The notes below the pieces were generated by a model that was given only the letters and a program-made list of their open reading frames with translations, ran no database searches and had not been told where the DNA came from. A stretch of 64,000 nucleotides of DNA from positions 14,650,001 to 14,714,000 of the forward strand of contig CM027380.1 in NCBI GenBank assembly GCA_015680905.1, read 5' to 3'. Each line of letters starts with the position of its first letter. Within the stretch, counting starts at the first letter, position 1. A program made the translations under genes and the position numbers. Positions 50,143 to 59,289 of the stretch are shown piece by piece. The DNA is from Coptis chinensis (lineage: Eukaryota; Streptophyta; Magnoliopsida; Ranunculales; Ranunculaceae).

Positions 50143-50725
50143 TGAGTGAAATATGTTTGTAAACCCTAAACCCTAAACCCCCAAACTAGTTTATTATTCT
50201 ATTATTCACAATTGAATAAAAAAAAAAGGAAAATAACAAGTTTAGATATAAAACAAATTATTATTTTAGATTTGGATAATTTAGTGAAATATGTTTGAAA
50301 TTAAAATTTTTTTATGTCGGTACGAAATTTGTAAGCCCTAAACCCTAAACCCAAACCCTCAAACTAGTTTATGATTCAAAATTTGAAAAAGAAAATAATA
50401 AATAATAAGTTTAGAAATAAAACAAATTATTATTTTGAATAATTAAGTAAAATATGTTGGTATGAAATTTGTAAACCCTGAACCCCAAACCCCAAACCTA
50501 GTTTATGACTCACAATTTTAAAAATAAAATAAAAAATAACAAGTTTAGATATAAAACAAATTATTATTTCAAATAATTAAGTGAAATATGTTGGTACGAA
50601 ATTTCTAAACCATAAACCCTGAACCCTGAACTCCAAACCCCAAACTAGTTTATGATTCACAATTAAAAAAAATAATAATAATAACAAGTTTAAATTAAAA
50701 CAAATTATTATTTTAGATTTTACCA
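50143..50725. repeat. Minisatellite of about 140-150 bp units containing telomere-like CCCTAAA
   Basis: Four tandem units, each with (A)GTGAAATATGTT(G/T)G, a GTAAACCCTAAACCC-type stretch (plant telomere repeat CCCTAAA, one to three copies, partly degenerate), CAAACTAGTTTATGATTC, and AACAAGTTTAGATATAAAAC followed by AAATTATTATTT. It lies upstream of the MULE first exon and between the two sets of palindromic modules. Confidence 0.85.
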
Positions 50726-50940
50726 TGTTTGATTACATGTTTTAACTTGGTTATAAAGATAGGTGACTATGTCATAACAGATAAATAGTGCAGAGTGCAT
50801 GTTGTGTTGGTGTAATTGTGTTGTTTCTAACCCAATTTTTTAAATCGGATTTCAATTTTCCTAATTCAATTGGAATGTGTTGATAATTGATCATTACTAA
50901 TTCAATTTTGCACATAATTATTTAAATAAATTATTATACA

Positions 50941-51466
50941 CTTATGATCGATTAATTATTTGTATTATAAGAAAAGTGTTAGTGTTTATGTATAAGAAAA
51001 GTGTAATTGGTGTTTATGTCCAAACGACTTCACCATATCGCCCCATATAAGTCCTAAACGACCCACTTGCATGTGATACCAAATGATTAGTCAAATCTAA
51101 AATGCACACACAAACGACGAGACCACGTCGTTTGAGTGTATACTCAAACTATGTGACTACATCGTTTGAGTGTATACTCAAACGAAATGGCCAAGTCGTT
51201 TGACTTATGATCGATTAATTATTTGTATTATAAGAAAAGTGTTAGTGTTTATGTATAAGAAAAGTGTAATTGGTGTTTATGTCCAAATGACTTCACTATA
51301 TCGCCCCATATAAGTCCTAAACGACCCACTTGCATGTGATACCAAATAATTAGTCAAATCTAAAATGCGCACACAAACGACGAGACCACGTCGTTTGAGT
51401 GTACACTCAAACGATGTGGTCACGTAGTTTGAGTATTACTCATACTAACACTCAAACTACGTGACC
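50941..51466. repeat. 263-bp tandem duplication carrying palindromic GTCGTTT modules, MULE right end
   Basis: Copy 1 (50941-51203) and copy 2 (51204-51466) both begin CTTATGATCGATTAATTATT and contain CCCCATATAAGTCCTAAACG and CAAACGACGAGACCACGTCG. Both end in alternating AAACGA..GTGG and GTCGTTTGAGTGTA units. Divergence is low. A final module, AAACGACTTGACCAAGTCGT followed by TTG, at about 51487-51509 is a near-perfect palindrome. Confidence 0.85.
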
Positions 51467-51530
51467 ATATCGTTTGAGTGTATACTTAAACGACTTGACC
51501 AAGTCGTTTGAGTGTAAATAGAAACAGTCC

Positions 51531-52162
51531 GAAAAATTCATTTTGGCGATACCGGTTGAATTGGTTGCTGGGCATGAACTTTTATGGCAAATTTATAAAA
51601 AAAAAATTTTTGAAGAATTTCCCAATCTAATTTGATCCGTGCCCGATGGAATCACCTTAATATATTCAATATAAATATATGTCCCTCACAACCCCCGTTC
51701 AACCAAACTCAGTGCTGAAGCCTCATATTAATGCCTCCAAAATTATAGCTTATTCTACTAAAATTTAAAAGACCATACTATACTACACTACACTACACTT
51801 TGAAATTTTAAAATGCCTTACAATCACTAGTTAGTAGTTATCGTACTGAAAAGAAAAGACAAAATTGGAACTTAATGATATCTCCACAACTCATAAATCC
51901 TACGACAGTAGAATCACACCTATCAAAAAGATGATGATAGATATTTGTTTTCCTTTTGAATATTTTGTTTTCCTTTTTTTTTATTTTGTTTTTTTTATTT
52001 TTTAGGAGTTCTAAATTGTCTGGTCTCTATCAAGCCTATTTTTTTTGGCTTGACGCCGTGGTAAACTTGGGATAAGAACCAACAGACTAATTTAACGGGT
52101 GGTGCCATGTGCGCTCCAAACAGGGGAGAGATCGATCTCATTTTATTATTTGCCTGAAGTTT
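51531..52162. other. No gene recognised
   Basis: AT-rich spacer. The stretch 52040-52140 (GGCTTGACGCCGTGGTAAAC then GGGGAGAGATCGATCTC) faintly recalls a SINE promoter, but the boxes do not fit well enough to call. Confidence 0.4.
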
Positions 52163-52168
52163 AAGTAT

Positions 52169-52885
52169 GGGGTGCTAATATATTCACCCCTAGAGAATTA
52201 TAAGTTAACCGCAAAAACTTCATTTTACCTATTATACCCTCCTTTACCTGATGACTACCACCACTCTTTTCTTTGAATAACCAAATCATACCGAGTTAAC
52301 ACCTCATACCAACTCTTAAAAGAAGAAATTAAAATTCTGATCTCAGGCTTTAATGGCGACTAGATAAAAATTCATGCACATGGGATATGGTTATAATACG
52401 AAAAAGAAATCTTCACCTATACGTTCATTTAAACTCACAATTCCAATCACTCTTCTAAGACTCTAAGAGCACCATTCTTTCAAAGTTAATAGAACATGCA
52501 ATAACAAATCACTTTTAGTTTTAATAGTTTAAGCTTTGTACTTTCCTTCAAAGTGCATATATTTCATTCTATCTTCAGTTAGAACTTTGAAGAGGAAGAG
52601 CACGCATATTTTCACTGGTTTTTATTATTTGCTAGTAAAATCAGATTCCTTAGTAGTCCATTTGAAATGGTCAAATGACCACTAAACGAGTTCGAATTCC
52701 TTAATTATTTAAGAAGAATTGTGAGCTTTTGTTCATGGTTAGACTACCAATTTCATTTTTTTGGTTGTTGAAATGGAGGTGGTTAGTGGCGATACTGGAT
52801 AAAAGAGAGGGAAGGGGTATAATGGGTAACTCACCATATTTTTGGTGAGCATAGCATTTGCTTACGGTGAATATATTAACACCCT
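52169..52885. mobile_element. 717-bp inverted-repeat element with 6-bp target duplication
   Basis: The left end GGGGTGCTAATATATTCACC and the reverse complement of the right end (AGGGTGTTAATATATTCACC) differ at 2 of 20 positions. Weaker inverted similarity continues inward: TTTTACCTATTATACCC on the left against GGTATAATGGGTAACTC on the right. AAGTAT flanks both sides (52163-52168 and 52886-52891). There is no coding capacity, so this is a non-autonomous DNA transposon (MITE-like). The superfamily is not certain from a 6-bp duplication. Confidence 0.75.
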
Positions 52886-53131
52886 AAGTATGTCGTCATA
52901 CAACATATGCACAGCAAGAGTGAAACATTAAGAAAGGACAAATTAAGCATTTTTCTCACTATGCGTAGAATATGACGAGAATTGAGTGGAAGCATGAGGT
53001 CTTTTCCATTTGTTTGGTTGAGGCCATTTGCATTTGTTTGGTTGACTCTTGATTCTTGCCTTATCCGTTGAATTTTCAGGATCTTCCTTGAACTATGTGC
53101 ATTGAAATGTGTAATTTGGCTCTATTAGTTC

Positions 53132-55290
53132 CAATGTTAACGATTCCGAACGAAACGTTGGAATTCCGGTGTATATTTCGGTTTTTCAATAAAACGAAAC
53201 GGCATCGAAATGAATTACTCCGGAAATGTGGTGGCATTTTCGGTTAATAACTTATTATTCGACGGCAAATAACGAAAACTATCCGAATACATCTCAAATT
53301 CGACAATACCGAACAGTTCACTCAAAAAAAAATTTCTCTCCCAAAAAACTATTCACCGGAGTAATCGGAGTATGGATATTTTATACTTTCCAATTTCTAA
53401 ATCTAAAAGGTAAGAATTTATTTTTTTCCATTTAAATTTTGAAAAATCTAAATACTTTGAAAAATATACAAAGAATTATCCACCATTTTTTATAAAGCTT
53501 TTATCTTTCACATTATTTCCCACGTTCGTGATTCACTTTTTTTTTAATTTGTTCAAGAATTCATAATTCTACTTTTGATTCTCGCTTTTGTAATGAATCT
53601 AGATATAGATGTAAAGTAATTTTTGCTTTCTCGCTAAATTTTGCCAAGAAAAATATATCGTTATTGTAAACATTTGGAAATTGTACGATCCATGAATTTC
53701 TAAAATTAACTGATTAATATTCTAAATTAACAAACACATGTGGCTATATATGATTAATAGTGCCATTATGCTATTGCCTACTCTTGAGAATTCATTATGA
53801 CTCTGATCTACCTATGCTTTAAAATTAATCAATGATTAGAGCAGTTGTTAATCTTTAGATTTAAATGTTATGGTGTATACCATGGATCATTTATTGATTG
53901 ATTGAATATCATGGAAGCTACTGTAATCTGTGAGGTGTTAAAGCTGCATGAAACCATATGCATAATTTATTAAGGAAATAGCTGGCCATGAGAAAGGGAA
54001 AGCTTAAGATCCTGAGCAGCAAAATTAAGCATTTTTTAATGGACATTGGATGAAAGAGTCCAACACTCCATGCCTCCAAGGTTTTGCAACTTGTGATACA
54101 TATATTAAAGTGGTGGTTGCTTAGAATGTAAGATTAAATGGGATATAATGTTACTTGTGAGTATTATTCAGTGACTAATAATATTTTCTTTGTTTTTCTC
54201 TGCTCTCTAAGTAAGGACTAGCAATTCAATAAGTTTTATATACCTACAGAATCCAAGATTAATATGCCCAAATTCTTTTGGTTAGCACTCATGAAGTTTC
54301 TTTGGTACTCCTCTAGTATGGAATGGATGGAAAGACGAGAGAAGAGTCCGATACCACAGAAGCGGCTGACTGCCAAGATCGGTAGCTTTTTCTCATTCGT
54401 TCTTTTCCAAAGACGGATTGCGCTTGGGAGCTAGCTCTCGGTCACCCAGAGTGGTTCCTCAAACCCAATCCTTGGACTCCCTCAGCTTGCACTCATTGCA
54501 ATCGATTTGGTCATCTTTCCGCCTCGAGTTGTTGGTGGATCAACTTGTCCTAGGCGGATTCGTCAGCTAGGTATAGTGTAGGCAGTGCCTCCTTCCGAGT
54601 GAAAGGAAGGCCTTTCTCATAGCGAGTAACCTGTGCTTTTTAGTTCGGCAGAAACGGGATCCTTTGAGTTGAAATGCCGTATGCTTCTGCTCGGCTTCTT
54701 CAGCAAAGGGTAGTTAAGATAAGAGGAAAGCGGGAATCATTTTGACCAAAATCATGATGAGTAGCCCAGGACTACTTAACCAATCTTGAAGTGGGCAGGC
54801 TCATGGACCACTTACTCCTAGCCTTGTGATCGACTCGATTCGATTCGTTTTTGTTTCATTCGTTTCTGTTTCATTGAAAAATATATTTGTAAACTAATTT
54901 TCAAAAAATTTGGAAGTCGCTTGGGAAAAAAATGGACCTAAGACATGAAAAAAAATTGACTTGACTACTTGGTAATTTGTATTTTTAATTTTTATTTGTT
55001 GGTTAAAATTTAACCAACAAACTGATTTGTAATTTAATTAAAATTCCATTGAATATTTATTTGTTTAAAATTAATTGCTCATGTATTTTTATTTCATTTT
55101 CATTTTTATTTAATGTTTAAATGAACATAAATGATAAAATATGAATAAAAAACATTTTAATTCCGGCCATGTATAATTTTCCAGTGAATATGAGAACCTT
55201 GCAAATTTCGATATATCACTTGGAATTCCAACCGGAATTCTAGTTTTTCGATTTGTCGGAATTCCGACGATTTCGGAATCGTGAACTATG
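53132..55290. mobile_element. hAT-like non-autonomous element, 2,159 bp, exact 8-bp target duplication
   Basis: Left end CAATGTTAACGATTCCGAA and the reverse complement of the right end CATAGTTCACGATTCCGAA agree at 16 of 19 positions. Similarity continues with GGAATTCCG and AAAAA..CG.. words for about 60 bp. ATTAGTTC flanks the element exactly on both sides (53124-53131 and 55291-55298). Ends of the CANNG type and an 8-bp duplication are hallmarks of the hAT superfamily. No transposase reading is present. The interior includes an unusual GC-richer block at 54300-54850. Confidence 0.75.
54300..54850. other. GC-richer, organelle-like block inside the hAT-like element
   Basis: About 550 bp with near-even base composition and few homopolymers, sharply different from the AT-rich surroundings. 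Wording such as GGGAGCTAGCTCTCGGTCAC, CCTTCCGAGTGAAAGGAAGG (a perfect inverted repeat around GAGTGAAA) and TAGTTCGGCAGAAACGGGAT is reminiscent of plant mitochondrial non-coding DNA. No organellar gene is recognised. It may be a nuclear insertion of organelle DNA; this is inference from composition. Confidence 0.35.
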
Positions 55291-55396
55291 ATTAGTTCCA
55301 TATATTCCAGGCATGGGATCTGTTTTGATTAGTAGAATAGGAGAATGTGAAGCATTATTGCTCTCGGCAGTTATTAGCTGAATGATTTCACATTAG

Positions 55397-55821
55397 TTGT
55401 GTCCAAGGCCCAAAATATCGATATCGATCAATATATCGGTGTACTCAAAAACCGATATATATCGGATGTATCAGATATATATATTTTTTTGGTGATCAGT
55501 CCAAACTATTTAAAATATCAAAAATATCGGAAATATAATATTGGAAATATCGGAAATATATCGAAAATATATTGGAAATATAGGATTTATATTAAAAAAT
55601 GGTCAAAAAGTCAACCGACATATATCGTAAATATCGGATATATCGATTACATCGGCGATATAAAGTTTTATATCGGAAATTCCAACATATATCGGGAAAA
55701 AAAGAATTCTATATTCGGTGGATATATGTCGGAAATATCGATGTCGGTGTACCAAAATACCGATATATATCGGCGATATATCGGGGATATTTTGGGGGAT
55801 ATTTTGGTCTATGGTTGTGTC
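55397..55821 (-). repeat. CGATAT-rich MITE-like repeat, copy B (opposite orientation to copy A)
   Basis: Left end GTGTCCAAGGCCCAAAATAT; right end, reversed, ACACAACCATAGACCAAAATAT. The reverse complement matches 18285-18695 throughout, including the TTGACCATTTTTTAATATAA island and GATATTTTAAATAGTTTG. Copy B has more intact CGATATAT words, so it is probably younger than copy A. Two chance ORFs arise from the repeat. Confidence 0.75.
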
Positions 55822-55959
55822 TTCTTTCTGTGACATTTTGGACCCATGTTTAATTGGGGCCATTAAAATATCAAAATACCTGTTGGATACTTGAATCATT
55901 TTCATACGGTAAATTTGGGTAGTTTTCAACTTTTCATACTGTACCAAATCAAGCATTAT

Positions 55960-56040
55960 ATGTAGGTGCGAACTTTCCTATCTCAGTGGAGTCAAAAACA
56001 TCATAAAAGTGCGAACTTTCCTATCTCAGTGGAGTCAAAT
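55960..56040 (+). repeat. Short direct repeat GTGCGAACTTTCCTATCTCA
   Basis: GTGCGAACTTTCCTATCTCA followed by GTGGAGTCAAA occurs twice, about 44 bp apart (near 55967 and 56009). It is a small local duplication next to copy B of the CGATAT repeat. Confidence 0.8.
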
Positions 56041-56984
56041 CAAGCTGTTTTGTTTTCAATGAACTACGGGGTCATAAAAGTAGCATGTACTTCTAGAATT
56101 CTAGATCACAACGGCCGCATTCACATACCGATATTGACTTCAAATCTACTATCTACTATCTACTAGCAAGATGCACGTGCTATGCACGGGATGTTAAACA
56201 AAACTTGCCGAAAAGTGTAAATATAATTTAGGTGAGCACTCTTTTTATTATGATATATCTAATATAAGACAGAAAGGAGGAGAGTATTTAATTTGATATA
56301 AAATCACAAAACATTTGTACCAATGAAGAACTCGTCATCAAAAGGGGAAGAACTTGCCACAACGGATAGTGAATTAGTGACAGTGACAATATCAGGAATC
56401 TTGTCGGGAATTGGAGATAAGGAATTGAAAATAGGGATTGGGGTTTGCAGGAGGGAAGGGAAGAGAATAAGGAAGAGAAGAAAATCACAAAATCTGATTT
56501 GCGAGATGGTGAGAGTGAAACAAATTGAGGGAGGGAAAAGGAAGATGAAGGGAAAAAAAGAAAATGAGACAATGAGGCGACACCAAACATGACAATGTTG
56601 TTGTTCATCCCTAGCTCAAGGACACTCGTTTGAATGAAAATCCTAATTACAAATAAGCTCTGAATGAAGTGATGCAACTGATGACCATTTCAATCCATGA
56701 AAAGAAGCTCGGAGAAGTACCATAATTATGAGCAATAAAATACCTCATCATAGGCAGGTTTACTATTTCAGGGCTACACTGCAATGGTTGTATGGTGTTA
56801 AAACGTGAAACGACTTTTTCCAAAACTTGGTCTCAAACCCCCAAAGTTTTATAAGTTTCTATTTCTTGATTGATAAGCATACAACACATTGAAGTTCAGG
56901 TTAGATCGAGAGTAATCACATTACATTTTCATATTACATCATCACGTTATATAGCTAGGAAAAAAGGAGGCAACTCCAATGTCT

Positions 56985-57709
56985 TTGCATACCTAAACCA
57001 AAAAGTTGCTGGCTGATAAAGTCATTACGGTGTACACAAATGGCGAGCCTTTGTATCGGTGCTTCATGACCTTGAGCATCTTCAACCTGAAAGCAAAGGA
57101 ATGGAAGCTCACTGTCAAGTGTGCTCAAGCTTAAATACAAAATAAACCAAATGCATAAAACCAATCTTGTTATGCGCATGAAAGTTCAAATTGAATGCTA
57201 TTGTCCTAAAATTCCCTCTACGCCTCTTATGTTCATAATTCACAAAGTCTAAGATCTAGCATGATGTTCTCTAAACCCTTAATTTAATAATTTTACTGCA
57301 GAGGAGAGACTCACTATCATCTACCCCACCCCCCGCTTCCCCTCTAGAGGTTTCCATTTTGTAGATAAATATTTAATAATCATCCCATGCGTCGTCAAGT
57401 CGGGAAAGTGCTGAAATCAATGATAGCATATCATGTGGTTTACCATGATATTATAAATCTGGATACGCAAACATCTAAGCATTCTGAACTTGACGAATCC
57501 ATAACCATGAGTTAACAGGAATAGCATGCTCTAGTACTTAGTAAACAGGTAGTCCAAACTTCAAACATCAACGATTAAGAAGCATACTTACCATGCGTAC
57601 AATTTTCGAAATTGTTGACATTGAACCAGTTGTGGTGGCTTCAATCCGTAGAGGACCATCTTGACAAAAGAAACAATTGCATTTCTTTCAAACAACGTCA
57701 AAATCCATC
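56985..57709 (-). pseudogene. PAA2: PAA2/HMA8-type chloroplast copper-transporting P-type ATPase, two-exon fragment
   Basis: Exon a (57709-57592), between a CTGCAG acceptor and a GTAAGT donor, reads DGPLRIEATTTGSMSTISKI plus VRM. Exon b (from 57086, TTTCAG acceptor) reads VEDAQGHEAPIQRLA. This is the actuator-to-M3 region of plant PAA2, the thylakoid Cu(I) pump that supplies plastocyanin (family: GPL.I.A..TGSNSTISKIVRMVEDAQG..AP.QRLAD.IAGPFVY). After QRLA about 16-17 nt are missing (family D.IAG), so the next words PFVYTVMTLSAS are out of frame and soon meet a stop. The start of exon a, before DGPLR, does not match the family. No phosphorylation site (DKTGT) or metal-binding domain is nearby. 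A dead fragment, preserved with splice sites, so copied from genomic DNA. Confidence 0.82.
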
Positions 57710-57714
57710 CTGCA

Positions 57715-58830
57715 GAAAGCAAGTTTAATAACAGACTACCAGAAAAGGTCTATAAAAGTAGTTTCTCGGTATGTTAATACTTAATAAGCACGCTAGGTCT
57801 CTGATTCGGCATTAGGCCACTTCAGCATTACTGCATGAAAATGCATTAAACTTCAAAAAGGTAAAAGAATAACATTGTTATAAAGAGAAAATTCATATTT
57901 TTCACCTCGATTGAATTGATCGAATGGCTGGAATTTGTTGCAATGAACAACTATTAGTTTCCTTGCAATAATGCAGGACAACAAAGTTTTTTCATCAATT
58001 ATTTGAGCTCTAGAATCAAATTGGTAGTGTAAGAGATAAATGAGAAGAGCTGACAATGAAGAAAGGTGTAATCAGAATAAAGTTACTAATCATTATTTAC
58101 CTTAGATACAATGGGGATAAAAGAATACTTATGATCTTAGATATGTTTCTCTTGTTGTGATAGTGTTTGCTTGATAAATCTCATAACTGTAATTACTTGA
58201 TTTAACAGACCTTAGTGAAAAATTGTTTCCAACACAGCTTCTAAATGGGCCTCCAATTTAACCATCCTGGATATATGTCTTTATTTCTATAGATATTTAT
58301 AAAGGACCTTAAGCCCAAAGTGTAATTGAAACTTTGCACATGACTTCACTTTTTTGATTTTTGGTCTTGTTTCACATGTTATAAAGGAGCAGTCATCTTC
58401 TCCATTGGAACACCCATCGATATAGAGTTTTAACTCCTCCTTATTAGCTTATTGCCCTCCAAAACGCTGATGTGGCCCTAGGTTTTAAAGGCATGCATTG
58501 GTGATGCCCTAACATGTTCGATATAATCCTTCATTAATTATAATTGGAAATTCATGAGTGTATACTAAATACAGCCTAGTTTCTTGATTATGGTTAGTAG
58601 TTAGTAATAAAGATGTAACTGAGAATAATGTTAAGTTGTAGACAACTAATCACGGATGGATGCATAATCTCAGTCAAAACAAAAAGCTTAGGATGCTTGG
58701 GCATCCTAATTTTTTCTGCTATTGCCCTGGGCTGTTGTGTCCATGACGTTTGTCACCACCGTCCCACTAGCCTTCCTCCATTTGTGCAGTAGGCCCACTA
58801 CTTTTGGAACATGATTTGTATTTTTGTAGT
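57715..58830. other. No gene recognised
   Basis: AT-rich sequence upstream (on the minus strand) of the PAA2 fragment. No further PAA2 exon was found. One open reading at 58056-57853 (DSRAQIIDEKTLLSCIIARK) is protein-like but matches nothing I know. Confidence 0.4.
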
Positions 58831-58844
58831 GGGGATGTTAATGG

Positions 58845-59272
58845 ATCGGTTTGGGTAGAATTCTGAAAAGTCTGAATCGAACCGATAAAAAAAATGGAAA
58901 CCGAAACCAAACTCAACCGAACCGATAATATTATATTTCATTCGAAATCGAACCAAACAGATAAAATATATTGCAAACCGAAACCGAATCGACCCGAACC
59001 GAAAACTATAAGAATTAATTAAATCTTAAATTAAATTGATTAATTTCAGCCACACCAATTTGATGTCATCTTATCAGTTTGATGGAGGACAGATCCAAAA
59101 CCAAATCAATATTTTATCGGTTCAATTCGGTAGAAGGCAAACCAAATTACCAAAACCCAAACTATTTTTTATCGGTAGAAGGCAAACCAAATTACCAAAA
59201 CCCAAACTATTTTTTATCGGTTTACCGGATCAGTTATCGGGTTATCGAAACCATTGACAGCCCTACGATATT
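58845..59272. repeat. CCGAACCGA-rich dispersed repeat with GGGCTGTCAATGG-type end, possible hAT MITE
   Basis: Left end GGGGATGTTAATGGATCGGT; right end, reversed, AGGGCTGTCAATGGTTTCGA. The interior is dominated by CCGAAACCGAACC and CGGTT words in both orientations. This resembles plant hAT-type MITEs starting AGGGCTGTCAATGG. A clean 8-bp target duplication was not found. Inside, a 45-bp unit (TAGAAGGCAAACCAAATTAC...TTTTATCGG) occurs twice in tandem at 59131-59175 and 59176-59220. Confidence 0.55.
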
Positions 59273-59289
59273 TGTAGCTACCTAATAAG

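Larger units (their letters stand above)
45879..51530 (-). mobile_element. Mutator-like element (MULE) with transposase and OTU protease, decayed
   Basis: A minus-strand DNA transposon with an encoded protein in the order acidic N-terminal exon (50003-49779), FAR1-type zinc-binding domain (about 49186-48928), HNH segment and MULE transposase (about 48920-48060), SWIM finger (near 47700) and OTU protease (47456-46689). Both ends carry modules pairing AAACGAC with GTCGTTT (45890-46060 and 51015-51515), and similar units fill an intron (49480-49710). I could not define long terminal inverted repeats or the 9-bp duplication normal for Mutator, so the limits are inferred from the extent of these modules. 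The coding part has three in-frame stops and one frameshift. Confidence 0.65.

Noticed and set aside
49480-51515. Regularly spaced repeats considered as a CRISPR-like array
   Set aside because: The sequence is a plant nuclear genome, the units are imperfect and directly adjacent without unique spacers, and they belong to a MULE.
52030-52140. Possible SINE (GGCTTGACGCCGTGGTAAAC..GAGATCGATC)
   Set aside because: The B-box-like part does not fit GGTTCRANNCC and no tail or target duplication was seen.
55399-55853. Overlapping ORFs of 80-144 residues rich in Ile, Tyr and Arg
   Set aside because: They arise from CGATAT-word repeats in all frames, and no domain is present.
56288-56677. 129-residue minus-strand ORF and 89-residue plus-strand ORF
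   Set aside because: Purine-rich/pyrimidine-rich low complexity suppresses stops on both strands. No motif or splice context is present.
58798-58838. CACTAC...GTAGTG pair only 40 bp apart, like a miniature CACTA element
   Set aside because: It is too short for any transposon, lacks subterminal repeats and a clear 3-bp duplication, and such short inverted words arise by chance in AT-rich DNA.
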